Assembly: GCA_002307295.1 (NCBI GenBank)
Contig: DBTY01000021.1
Location: 62,001 to 126,000 of the forward strand
Direction of reading: 5' to 3'
DNA length: 64,000 bases
Source: Ignavibacteriales bacterium UBA1304
Lineage (GTDB): Bacteria; Bacteroidota; Ignavibacteria; Ignavibacteriales; Ignavibacteriaceae
Each line of letters begins with the position of its first letter. Position 1 is the stretch's first letter. The notes beneath the pieces were generated by a model. It searched no databases. It worked only from the letters and a program-made list of their open reading frames with translations, and was not told the DNA's origin. The position numbers and the translations under genes are program-made. Below, in pieces: positions 1-7,903 of the stretch.

Positions 1-1272
1 GCTGAATATTGGCTTAACGAAAATACAGGCTGGGTTGGAGCTCTTGGTATCAATGGGATTTATAAAACTACAGATGGCGGCGCTAATTTTACAGCTGAAA
101 CTGTAACAGGAGCCGCGACTAATACAACATGGTATGATATTAGATTTGCAGACGCTAATATTGGTTATGCTGGCGGAACCGGCGGTATTCTTGTTAAAAC
201 AACAGATGGCGGCGCTACATGGATTGGTTTAACAAGTCCATTTGGAACTACAATTGTTTACGCTATACATACGTTTGACGCGCAAAACCTTATTGTAGTT
301 GGCGGAAGCGGAAAAGGTTTTAAATCGACAGATGGCGGTTTAACTTGGACTACTTTAACTCTTGGAACCGGATCTCTTTATTCTGTTTCGTTCACAGATA
401 AAAATCTTGGAGCTATTGCAGGCGGCAGCGGAGTAGTATATAAAACTACTGACGGCGGCGTTACATGGAATCTGTTAACCACAGGCGTTACAGCAAGTCT
501 TTATGGCGCCAAATTCCTGAATCAGAATATTGGCTGGTTTGTAGGTTCAGGCGGCGCTATCGCGTATACTACAGACGGCGGCGTTACATGGAATAAAATA
601 AAACCTATCTTAAGCTCATCGACTATTTATGATATTGCTTTACAGGGCGGTTATATTTGGTTATCAAACGAAGGCGGAGCAATTGTTAGAGGCGTTAGCG
701 ATCCTACAGTTCCAGTTGAATTAACTTCTTTCACTTCTTCTCTTAATGGCAAAAATGTAATCCTAAATTGGAAAACAGCTACTGAAACCAACAACTCTGG
801 TTTTTATATCGAAAGAAAAGCGGTTAACGAAACATCATGGTCAAACGTTGGATTTGTAAAAGGGAAAGGCACGTCAACTTTTGTTTCAACTTATTCATTT
901 AGTGATGTTCCAGCTTTAGTTGGAAAATACTCCTACAGATTAAAACAAACTGATTTTGACGGCTCTTATCAGTATTCTGACGCTATTGAAGTAAATATGA
1001 CAGCTCCAAACAGCTTTAGTTTAAGTCAGAATTATCCAAATCCGTTTAACCCAACGACAACAATAAAATACTCAATTCCGGCTGCTACAAAAGTAACTCT
1101 AAAAGTTTACGATATGCTTGGCAAAGAAGTTGCCACGCTGGTAAACGAAAATAAAATTGCAGGAGCTTATGAAATTAATTTTGACGCTTCAAAATTAGCA
1201 AGCGGCGTGTATTTTTATAAAATGCAGGCGGGCAGTTTTGTTACTACAAAGAAGCTTACTTTAATGAAATAA
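1..1272 (+). CDS. Secreted Asp-box/YCF48-type beta-propeller protein with T9SS sorting domain (5' partial)
   Basis: The reading frame is open from the first base, so the true start lies outside the window and 423 residues are visible. At least five TDGG-x-x-W/F motifs (for example TTDGGATW) recur about every 40-50 residues, the pattern of YCF48/BNR-like propeller blades. They are followed by a fibronectin-like module beginning VPVELTSF with NWKTATETNNSGFYIER, then a C-terminal domain of about 85 residues with SLSQNYPNPFNPTTTIKYSI and GVYFYKM. That last domain is the type A sorting signal that sends proteins through the type IX secretion system, so the product is probably cell-surface or released. 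The ligand is unknown. A strong terminator follows the stop. Confidence 0.9.
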   Translation, partial: AEYWLNENTGWVGALGINGIYKTTDGGANFTAETVTGAATNTTWYDIRFADANIGYAGGTGGILVKTTDGGATWIGLTSPFGTTIVYAIHTFDAQNLIVVGGSGKGFKSTDGGLTWTTLTLGTGSLYSVSFTDKNLGAIAGGSGVVYKTTDGGVTWNLLTTGVTASLYGAKFLNQNIGWFVGSGGAIAYTTDGGVTWNKIKPILSSSTIYDIALQGGYIWLSNEGGAIVRGVSDPTVPVELTSFTSSLNGKNVILNWKTATETNNSGFYIERKAVNETSWSNVGFVKGKGTSTFVSTYSFSDVPALVGKYSYRLKQTDFDGSYQYSDAIEVNMTAPNSFSLSQNYPNPFNPTTTIKYSIPAATKVTLKVYDMLGKEVATLVNENKIAGAYEINFDASKLASGVYFYKMQAGSFVTTKKLTLMK

Positions 1273-1301
1273 AATTAAGAGCGCAGCTCTTACATTCGAA
1301 T

Positions 1302-1336
1302 AAAAAAATACCGCCTTAAAAAGGCGGTATTTTTTT
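1302..1336 (+). terminator. Intrinsic terminator after the propeller gene
   Basis: An A-rich stretch, then ACCGCCTT, a short A loop and AAGGCGGT followed by a run of T forms a perfect stem with U-tract. It lies 30 bases after the stop codon at 1272. The symmetry would let it work in both directions. Confidence 0.85.
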
Positions 1337-1397
1337 ATCATCGTTTTTATTTAATATTTAGTAGCACGTTTACGAAATAATTATCTAATAAATGCGG

Positions 1398-1428
1398 TTT
1401 GTGTTAAATAAAATAAAAAATACTTTTT
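1398..1428 (+). promoter_or_regulatory. Candidate Bacteroidota-type promoter for the D-lactate dehydrogenase gene
   Basis: TTTG at 1398-1401, exactly 19 bases, then TACTTTTT at 1421-1428. This matches the Bacteroidota pattern TTTG-N19-TAnnTTTG except for the last base. Transcription from here would give a leader of about 200 bases, which is long, so a second promoter nearer the gene cannot be excluded. Confidence 0.4.
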
Positions 1429-1600
1429 TACAGCTTATTTCATGTCTATTCTGAAATAATTAAAGAATATTTTATAATATTGAGAATATATCCTAAGCAA
1501 TGCATAAACACAAAAAAATGCATAATTTAATTAACAACGGCAAACTGTTCGCTACAATTTTTAACTATCTTTAGTTATTTACTCAAAGTTATTTAATCCG

Positions 1601-1629
1601 TAAATTGGCGCTATAGAAAATCCAATTTA
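1601..1629 (+). promoter_or_regulatory. Inverted repeat just upstream of the D-lactate dehydrogenase start
   Basis: TAAATTGG at 1601-1608 and CCAATTTA at 1622-1629 are perfect inverted copies separated by 13 bases, ending 10 bases before the ATG at 1640. The motif GGCGC also occurs twice here. It could be an operator or an RNA hairpin hiding the start; which one cannot be told from sequence. Confidence 0.35.
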
Positions 1630-1639
1630 AGGCGCACTA

Positions 1640-4483
1640 ATGCTTACTGAAAAATATTTAGAATTTTATAATAAAATTAGCGATTGCATTCCATCAAAAA
1701 GAATATTTATCGACGAATTAAGAACTCTTGCATATGGCACAGACGCAAGCTTCTATAGATTAATTCCCCAAATAGTTATTAAAACTGAATCTGAAAGCGA
1801 GATAAAGAGCATCCTGACTCTTTCGCAAAATCTTAAACTGCCTGTTACATTTAGAGCCGGAGGCACAAGCCTTTCCGGGCAGGGAGTGTCGGATTCTATT
1901 TTAGTCCATTTAGGCGGCGGCTGGACAAAATTTAACATAAATGAAGACGCTTCTAAAATTTCTCTTCAGCCCGGTATTGTGGGGGCTCTTGCAAATTTTT
2001 ATCTGGCTCCTTATGGAAAGAAAATAGGTCCAGATCCAGCATCAATAAACGCAGCAATGATAGGCGGAATAGCTTCCAATAACGCAAGCGGCATGTGCTG
2101 CGGAACCGCTCAAAATAGTTACAAAACTCTTTCAAGCATGAAAATTATTTTTGGCGACGGTACTATGCTTGATACCGCTGACGATAACAGCCGGGAAGAG
2201 TTTCTGTCGTCTAAAAAAGAATTTGTTAACGGAATATTAAATTTAAGGAAAAGAATTAGCGGCAATACGGAGCTGACAGAGCGGATTCATCATAAATACA
2301 AAACGAAAAATACTACCGGCTATAGCATAAACGCACTGGTGGATTTTGAAGAACCGATAGATATCATTCAACATTTAATGATAGGTTCGGAAGGCACGCT
2401 CGGTTTTATTGCCGAAATTACATATAACACTGTGCCGGAGTACAAAGACAAAGCTAGCGCATTAATGCTTTTTAACAATATAGAAACAGCTTGTAAAGCA
2501 GTTGAAAAGCTTAAAGAAGTTAAAGCCGACGCAGTTGAATTAATGGATAGAGCTTCGTTAAGCTCAGTTGAAGATAAAGAAGGCATGCCGTCATATTTGA
2601 AATCGCTTGACGAAAATGTAGCGGCTTTATTAGTTGAAACGCGCGCTGTTAACAGAGATGATCTGAAAAAGAAAATGGAAGTTATCACTGCCTCTGTAGC
2701 CGATCTGCCTAAAGTTTTTGACGTTACGTTTACAGATGTGCCAGCCGAGTATGAAATGCTTTGGAATATCCGCAAAGGATTGTTTCCATCAGTCGGCTCA
2801 ATGCGTAAGACAGGGACGACATGCATTATTGAGGACGTTACTTTCCCAATTCCAAAACTTGCTCAGGCTACTCTTGATTTACAGAGCTTGTTTAAAAAAT
2901 ATGAGTATGACGACGCTATTATTTACGGGCATGCGCTTGATGGAAATCTTCATTTTGTTATAAATCAGAATTTTAATATTTCAAGCGAAGTAATTCGTTA
3001 TAAAAATTTCATAGAGGAATTGACCGGGTTAGTAGTTAAAAAGTATGACGGCGCGCTTAAAGCCGAGCATGGCACGGGGCGCAATATGGCTCCTTTTGTA
3101 GAGCTTGAATGGGGCGCGGAAGCTTATTCGATTATGAAAGAGATTAAAAATATTTTTGATCCGGATAATCTAATAAATCCGGGAGTAATTCTTAACGCCG
3201 ATAGCGAAGCGCATATAAAATCGTTAAAACCGCTGCCTGAAGCTAATACGATAATTGATAAATGTATTGAGTGCGGATTTTGCGAAGTAAAATGTCCTTC
3301 TAAAAATCTTACGCTTACTCCACGCCAAAGAATTACTACATACAGAGAACTTGCAAGACTAAAAGCTACAAACGAAAACAACGAACGACTAAATAAAATT
3401 AAAGACGACTATAATTACGCAGGGAACGAGACCTGCGCTACAGACGGCCTTTGCGCTATGGCGTGTCCGGTAAGTATTGATACGGGTAAACTTATTAAAG
3501 ATCTCCGTTTTAATACTACTACTGAAAAAGAAAAAAATATTGCAGCCAAAATTTCTGGTAACTTTGGCGCTGTGACTGGTTTGATGAAAACAGGTTTAAA
3601 TATTGTCGATTCTTTTCATCAGGTTCTTGGCGATAATTTTATGCAGACTTCTTCCGATATCTTAAGAAAAATTTCTAATAATAAAATTCCTCAGTGGAAC
3701 AAATACATGCCTAAAGGAGCGGATCCTGTTCATTATGAGGATTCGTATTCAAATAATCGCTTAAGCGGAAATGAATTAAAAACTGTATACTTCCCAAGCT
3801 GCATAACCAGAACGATGGGCGTATCGGCCGATTATGACGAAAAAGCTTCTCTAACCACTGTTACTCAACGGCTATTAAAAAAAGCCGGGTGCGAAATCCT
3901 TTTTCCTGCAAATCTCTCTAAATTATGCTGCGGAATGGCCTTTGACAGCAAAGGATTTAAGGAACAGGGGCTTGAAAAAGCAAAAGAATTAGAAGCGGAA
4001 TTATTGGCTGTTTCTGAAAACGGCAAATATCCCGTTTTGGTAGATATGAGCCCGTGTTTATATAGAATGAAAGTCACGCTTGATAAGAGAATAAAGCTTT
4101 ATGAACCGATTGAATTTATTCTGAAATATTTAGCAGAAAGGCTCGATTTTCATAAAGTTGACGAGACGATTACAATTCACACAACATGCAGTTCTACAAA
4201 AATGGGACTTGAAAGCGATTTCAAAAAACTTGCGGAAATGTGCTCGTCAAAAGTTATTGTACCTACAGAAGTAAGCTGTTGCGGCTGGGCAGGGGATAGA
4301 GGTTTTACTTTCCCTGAATTGAATAAATCCGCATTATCAAAACTAAAGCAACAAATACCTGAAGACTGTAAGCATGGTTATTCTACAAGCAGAACATGCG
4401 AGATTGGATTATCCGTCCATAGCGAAATAAGCTATAAATCAATCATCTATCTTGTTGATAGATGTACGACTCCTAAAAAATAA
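1640..4483 (+). CDS. FAD/Fe-S D-lactate dehydrogenase, Dld-II type (fused oxidase, ferredoxin and CCG domains)
   Basis: This 947-residue protein has the architecture of the Shewanella-type respiratory D-lactate dehydrogenase Dld-II. The N-terminal half is a PCMH-type FAD domain (RAGGTSLSGQG, near residue 80) with an FAD-oxidase C-terminal part (HALDGNLHF and KAEHGTGRNM). Two ferredoxin-type cysteine clusters follow, CIECGFCEVKC from C542 and CATDGLCAMAC from C599. Last come two CCG-type modules, LCCGMAFDS at C763-C764 and SCCGWAGDRG at C880-C881. It probably oxidises D-lactate (or a related 2-hydroxy acid) to the keto acid and passes electrons to the quinone pool at the membrane. It is a single-gene unit with its own upstream signals. 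A glycolate-oxidase-like substrate remains possible. Confidence 0.88.
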   Translation: MLTEKYLEFYNKISDCIPSKRIFIDELRTLAYGTDASFYRLIPQIVIKTESESEIKSILTLSQNLKLPVTFRAGGTSLSGQGVSDSILVHLGGGWTKFNINEDASKISLQPGIVGALANFYLAPYGKKIGPDPASINAAMIGGIASNNASGMCCGTAQNSYKTLSSMKIIFGDGTMLDTADDNSREEFLSSKKEFVNGILNLRKRISGNTELTERIHHKYKTKNTTGYSINALVDFEEPIDIIQHLMIGSEGTLGFIAEITYNTVPEYKDKASALMLFNNIETACKAVEKLKEVKADAVELMDRASLSSVEDKEGMPSYLKSLDENVAALLVETRAVNRDDLKKKMEVITASVADLPKVFDVTFTDVPAEYEMLWNIRKGLFPSVGSMRKTGTTCIIEDVTFPIPKLAQATLDLQSLFKKYEYDDAIIYGHALDGNLHFVINQNFNISSEVIRYKNFIEELTGLVVKKYDGALKAEHGTGRNMAPFVELEWGAEAYSIMKEIKNIFDPDNLINPGVILNADSEAHIKSLKPLPEANTIIDKCIECGFCEVKCPSKNLTLTPRQRITTYRELARLKATNENNERLNKIKDDYNYAGNETCATDGLCAMACPVSIDTGKLIKDLRFNTTTEKEKNIAAKISGNFGAVTGLMKTGLNIVDSFHQVLGDNFMQTSSDILRKISNNKIPQWNKYMPKGADPVHYEDSYSNNRLSGNELKTVYFPSCITRTMGVSADYDEKASLTTVTQRLLKKAGCEILFPANLSKLCCGMAFDSKGFKEQGLEKAKELEAELLAVSENGKYPVLVDMSPCLYRMKVTLDKRIKLYEPIEFILKYLAERLDFHKVDETITIHTTCSSTKMGLESDFKKLAEMCSSKVIVPTEVSCCGWAGDRGFTFPELNKSALSKLKQQIPEDCKHGYSTSRTCEIGLSVHSEISYKSIIYLVDRCTTPKK

Positions 4484-4497
4484 ATGTATTATTTTTA

Positions 4498-4531
4498 GAT
4501 GCTACTGTATTAATATTGGTACAGTAGCGTC
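4498..4531 (+). terminator. Hairpin after the D-lactate dehydrogenase gene
   Basis: GATGCTACTGTA and TACAGTAGCGTC pair over 12 positions (one G-U) around a 10-base loop, 15 bases after the stop codon. There is no clear T-run after it, so it may be a weak or Rho-aided terminator or a 3'-end stabiliser. Confidence 0.45.
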
Positions 4532-4583
4532 GAAAATTCTTCTAAAAAAACAGCAAATTATAAATTATACGTATGGCATTAAG

Positions 4584-4614
4584 TTTGATTAAATTATGTC
4601 ATAAAGTAAATATA
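4584..4614 (+). promoter_or_regulatory. Candidate promoter for the outer-membrane protein gene
   Basis: TTTG at 4584-4587, 19 bases, then TAAATATA at 4607-4614. This is a partial match (two mismatches in the downstream box) to TTTG-N19-TAnnTTTG, and it would give a very short leader before the ATG at 4628. Confidence 0.35.
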
Positions 4615-4627
4615 GACGAGTGAAAAA

Positions 4628-5260
4628 ATGAAAAAAATATTAGCGATCCTTATTTTAAGCAACATGGTTCTGTTTTCTCAACGCTATACTGGCGCGGTTA
4701 AAGTGGGCGTTTTTAATCCAAGCGCTTCCGGTAGCGGTTTTATTATTGGATATGAAGGGGGAAAATATATTGATGAAGCTCTAGATATTGGATGGAGTCT
4801 CGATTGGTATAATAAGAGTTTTACTGATGAAAATATGGTCGGGGCGTATACCGATTTTTCTGGAATTGACGGAACTATAAATGAACTAAGAGCAAAAACT
4901 TCTGTACAGGATTTCCCTTTAATGTTTACCCTGACTGGTAAAATTCCAACTGGTCCGCGCACTCAGATTTATATTACTGGCGGCATCGGAGGGGAACTGA
5001 TGGTTATTAATTACAGAAGCTATACTAATCCTGATGAAAGCGAAACAAAAGGCGCATTTGATTTTAACTGGCGTTTAGGCATTGGTCTTAATTATGAAAT
5101 TGGCAGACGCTCTGACGTTTTTGGCGAACTTGCTTATCACTCTTCATCGCCAAGCTGGAATTATGACGTAACAGACTATTACGGAAGAACCCATACTTTT
5201 GAACGTAAATACGACATGAGCGGAGTTATGTTTAGGGTTGGTATGAGGTTTTATTATTGA
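4628..5260 (+). CDS. Predicted outer-membrane beta-barrel protein
   Basis: The 210-residue product begins with a typical signal peptide (MKKILAILILSNMVLFS, cleavage near residue 18). The rest alternates polar and aromatic or hydrophobic residues with many glycines (GSGFIIGYEGGKYI, IYITGGIGGELMV, WRLGIGLNYEIG) and ends in FRVGMRFYY. Such a pattern with an aromatic C-terminus fits a small eight-strand-like outer-membrane barrel of the OmpW/OMP_b-brl kind. No specific family or ligand can be named. It stands alone between the dehydrogenase gene and a convergent zinc-ribbon gene that starts almost at its stop. Confidence 0.75.
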   Translation: MKKILAILILSNMVLFSQRYTGAVKVGVFNPSASGSGFIIGYEGGKYIDEALDIGWSLDWYNKSFTDENMVGAYTDFSGIDGTINELRAKTSVQDFPLMFTLTGKIPTGPRTQIYITGGIGGELMVINYRSYTNPDESETKGAFDFNWRLGIGLNYEIGRRSDVFGELAYHSSSPSWNYDVTDYYGRTHTFERKYDMSGVMFRVGMRFYY

Positions 5261-5263
5261 TAA

Positions 5264-5428
5264 CTAAATTAGTCTAAAAACTAAAAATAGTATCATTATT
5301 ATTATCAATATAATAGCTGTTATTCTAATTGTCGGTTTTGTCTGTGGAAATTCATAATTGCATATTGGACATATTTTACTATTATCGTCAATTTCCATAG
5401 CGCAGGAAGGACATTCTTTCTTTTTCAT
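5264..5428 (-). CDS. 54-residue zinc-ribbon protein with C-terminal membrane anchor
   Basis: Reading the minus strand from the ATG at 5428 gives MKKKECPSCAMEIDDNSKIC and on to a TAG at 5264-5266. CPSC (residues 6-9) and CPIC (20-23) form one complete zinc-binding ribbon. After a short linker, residues about 34-54 are almost all isoleucine, leucine and methionine (a single membrane helix) with the C-terminus just beyond. Similar short zinc-ribbon/TM proteins are common in Bacteroidota and of unknown role. It lies downstream of ferritin on the same strand but behind a terminator, so it probably has its own promoter. Frame, motif and length argue that it is real despite its size. Confidence 0.7.
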   Translation of the reverse strand: MKKKECPSCAMEIDDNSKICPICNYEFPQTKPTIRITAIILIIIMILFLVFRLI

Positions 5429-5460
5429 TAGCGTTGATTATAATAATTAAAAGTAATATT

Positions 5461-5490
5461 AAAAAGGCGGTCTTTGCAGATCGCCTTTTT
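5461..5490 (-). terminator. Intrinsic terminator after ferritin
   Basis: AAAAAGGCGGTC and GATCGCCTTTTT pair over 12 positions (one G-U) around a 6-base loop, 13 bases beyond the ferritin stop on the minus strand, with a T-run at the end. The other direction is equally T-rich. Confidence 0.8.
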
Positions 5491-5502
5491 ATTTTAGATA
5501 AT

Positions 5503-5994
5503 TTAGTTTACTCTTTTTTCTGCCTGATGGTCTAACATATAAATTGCATTTTTGTGATCGCCAATTCCTTTAAGTTTTTCAAGGATTATTTTAACTGAAG
5601 CTTCTTCTTCAACCTGTTCCTTTACAAAGTATTGAAGGAAATTATTTACTGCATGATCTTTTTCTGAAATTGCAAGATCGATAAGTTCGTTTATCAAGTT
5701 TGAAATTTTTTGCTCGTGCAGAAAAATATTTTCAAATACTTCGTGAGGCGAAGTCCATTCCGATTTTGGCTTTTTTATTTCGCCAAGAATAACGGTTCCT
5801 CCAAGCTGGTTGATAAAATCAAATATTTTCATCCCATGTCCGTATTCTTCGCCGGATTGAATCCGCGTCCATTTTGCAAAACCTGTAAGATTTTGCGACT
5901 CGAAATATGCTGACATTGATAAATACAAGTAAGAAGAATACAACTCTGCATTAACCTGATTATTTAAAGCGGAAATTATTTTTTCGCTATGCAT
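5503..5994 (-). CDS. ftnA: Bacterial non-heme ferritin
   Basis: At 163 residues this is the usual length for a bacterial FtnA. The ferroxidase residues are in place: E17 (NQVNAELYSSYLYLSM), E50 and H53 (RIQSGEEYGHGMKIFD), and the C-terminal FVKEQVEEEAS with Q and E. It should form a 24-subunit shell that oxidises Fe(II) and stores the mineral in the cytoplasm, buffering iron for the heme and Fe-S proteins abundant in this genome. It is monocistronic: its own terminator follows and the next minus-strand gene upstream ends about 70 bases away. No Fur-like site could be recognised. Confidence 0.93.
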   Translation of the reverse strand: MHSEKIISALNNQVNAELYSSYLYLSMSAYFESQNLTGFAKWTRIQSGEEYGHGMKIFDFINQLGGTVILGEIKKPKSEWTSPHEVFENIFLHEQKISNLINELIDLAISEKDHAVNNFLQYFVKEQVEEEASVKIILEKLKGIGDHKNAIYMLDHQAEKRVN

Positions 5995-6065
5995 AGCAGA
6001 CCTCTTTTTGTTTTTAAAATAACCTTTTCTATAAAATATGAAATAAAATCAATTAATTAAATATT

Positions 6066-7847
6066 TTAATCTTTATATATTAGTCCGTAATCCTTTTCTT
6101 TAGCTTTTATCCAAAAGTCTTCCGGAATTACTTTCCAATTGCCAAAAGATGTAGGCGTAAAAACAGGATGTTTTTGCATCCATTCTATTATGTAAAAACG
6201 CAAGTCTTTTGTTGTTGAAGAGATTAATCTGTTTTTTAGTTCATCTTTGGGAATTTTTGCTCCTTCAATAAGAAGTCCGCCGCCGCCGTTTCCACGGTAT
6301 GAATTCATAGCTACGGTATAAGTTTTATTCAGATCAAAAGCGTCTCCATTTTGCATAGAGATTACGTTAACCCTATCTCCAGGTTCTTTTGTGACGTCTA
6401 CGGTATATTTAATGCCGGCTGCGGCGCAATAGTTGTAATACTGACCTTTGAGCTGATATGATTTGCCATGGCTGTCTTTTATTAAATTTCCTTTATCGTC
6501 TTTTTTGAATAATAAAAGATGATCTTCTGGAGATTTCATAGTTGAGAACCATATAGAAAAAGAATACTCAAGATAGTCCTTAATTTCTTTTCCGCTCATT
6601 TTCATTTTATAAAGAAGATTTTCATATCTGTAAAGATTAAACATATCCGAAACAAACACGGCTCCTTTTTTAATTGTTGCGTCAAAAGAAAGGGGAGCTG
6701 AGAATGAAACATCCGCTCCTGTATACTCTAACTGAATTTGATGAATAAGGTCAACAAACGCTGAATTGCCAAACATGGATTCGCGAGTTGTTATCGAATC
6801 GGAAAACTGCGCGATTTTTTTTGAAGTAAAAGCTTTTACTTCTTTTTCAGCGCCGGAAAAATTAGACGAAAATTCTTTATCAGGCGCGTATTTATTTGAT
6901 TCAATAAGTTCGCCGGAAAAATTCTTTGAATATGTATTTGTTTGCTTGTTACGGATAAAATCAATTGTGGCAACCGCAATATTTCTCGCTTCGCTTTGTG
7001 TTCCAAGGACTAATACTTTTTTATCGTTATTGGTTTTAATCCATTCATTCCAGCCTTTGTGATCGTGCCCTACAAATACAATATCAAATCCTGGGACTTG
7101 TTCAGCAACAAGCTGGGAAGCATTTTCATTCCTAAACGTATTAGCATCCTGGTCGTTATAAGTGTATTCTACTCCGGAATGGAATAGCCCTACTAACAAA
7201 TCAGGTTTTTCTTTTTCTAAAATAACCGGCACCCATTTCTTAGCAGTCAAAATCATATCTTCGAACTCAATTCCCGACCAGATGTTTTCAGGCAGCCAGT
7301 TTGGAATATAGGGCGTAATCAATCCCAGCACGGCTATTTTTAATCCGTTTCTTTCTATTACTGTGTAAGGTTTAAAATAAGGCTCGTTTGTTTTTTTATT
7401 TATAGCGTTAGCGGCAAGCCAGGGGAAATTGAATTCCTTGTTAATTTTATCGTAAACGTCATGTCCTGGCTCTATATCATGGTTGCCGACTGTCCCGGCG
7501 TCATAATTCATATAATTCATCACTTGCGAACAAATATGAGGCGAAGTTGTCTTGATAAAATTATAATAATATACTATTGGCTGTCCCTGCAAAATATCGC
7601 CGTCGTCTAATAGAATTAATTCCTGTTTCTTGGCTCTTTCCTGATTTACATAAGTAGCTACATTTGCCAAAGAAGAATAAGCTTTTTTGTTTTTTACAAA
7701 GTCAAAAGGGACGATAGCTCCATGGACGTCGCTTGTTTCTACAATTTTCAGACGAATCGAATCCGCCTGACTATAGAGATTAGAACTGCAAAAGGAAATT
7801 AATAATAATATTATTGCATACTTAGCAAGCAAGAAGCGTCTTTTCAT
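6066..7847 (-). CDS. Secreted 5'-nucleotidase / 2',3'-cyclic phosphodiesterase family protein
   Basis: A 593-residue protein with signal peptide (MKRRFLLAKYAIILLLISFC, cleavage near SSNLYSQ). The N-terminal calcineurin-type metallophosphoesterase domain shows the metal motifs SDVHG (D40, H42), DDGD, GNHDIEPG and GHDH. The C-terminal 5'-nucleotidase domain has NSYRGNGGGGLL, the loop that holds the nucleotide base. The family (UshA/CpdB) hydrolyses nucleotides or cyclic nucleotides outside the inner membrane to recover phosphate and nucleosides. Whether this one prefers 5'-nucleotides or 2',3'-cyclic nucleotides cannot be told; CpdB-like is slightly favoured by length and the HYxxxN-like C-terminal region. 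No T9SS tail is present, so it is probably periplasmic. Confidence 0.85.
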   Translation of the reverse strand: MKRRFLLAKYAIILLLISFCSSNLYSQADSIRLKIVETSDVHGAIVPFDFVKNKKAYSSLANVATYVNQERAKKQELILLDDGDILQGQPIVYYYNFIKTTSPHICSQVMNYMNYDAGTVGNHDIEPGHDVYDKINKEFNFPWLAANAINKKTNEPYFKPYTVIERNGLKIAVLGLITPYIPNWLPENIWSGIEFEDMILTAKKWVPVILEKEKPDLLVGLFHSGVEYTYNDQDANTFRNENASQLVAEQVPGFDIVFVGHDHKGWNEWIKTNNDKKVLVLGTQSEARNIAVATIDFIRNKQTNTYSKNFSGELIESNKYAPDKEFSSNFSGAEKEVKAFTSKKIAQFSDSITTRESMFGNSAFVDLIHQIQLEYTGADVSFSAPLSFDATIKKGAVFVSDMFNLYRYENLLYKMKMSGKEIKDYLEYSFSIWFSTMKSPEDHLLLFKKDDKGNLIKDSHGKSYQLKGQYYNYCAAAGIKYTVDVTKEPGDRVNVISMQNGDAFDLNKTYTVAMNSYRGNGGGGLLIEGAKIPKDELKNRLISSTTKDLRFYIIEWMQKHPVFTPTSFGNWKVIPEDFWIKAKEKDYGLIYKD

Positions 7848-7903
7848 TTTTTACCTTTGATAAATTATAAAACAAAAATAATAATCATTTATAAAAAAAA
7901 CTA

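Larger units (their letters stand above)
1273..1639. other. 367-base intergenic region
   Basis: No coding frame was found. It holds the terminator at 1302-1336, a promoter-like pair of boxes at 1398-1428 and an 8-base inverted repeat at 1601-1629. The rest is AT-rich with a repeated ATGCAT (near 1500 and 1518) and nothing else that can be named. Confidence 0.6.

Noticed and set aside
997..1272. A 91-residue protein on its own
   Set aside because: The frame is open without a stop back to the first base of the window and carries repeat motifs, so this is only the end of a larger gene.
2368..2826. A 152-residue minus-strand frame
   Set aside because: Shadow of the D-lactate dehydrogenase gene; serine-rich composition typical of antisense frames.
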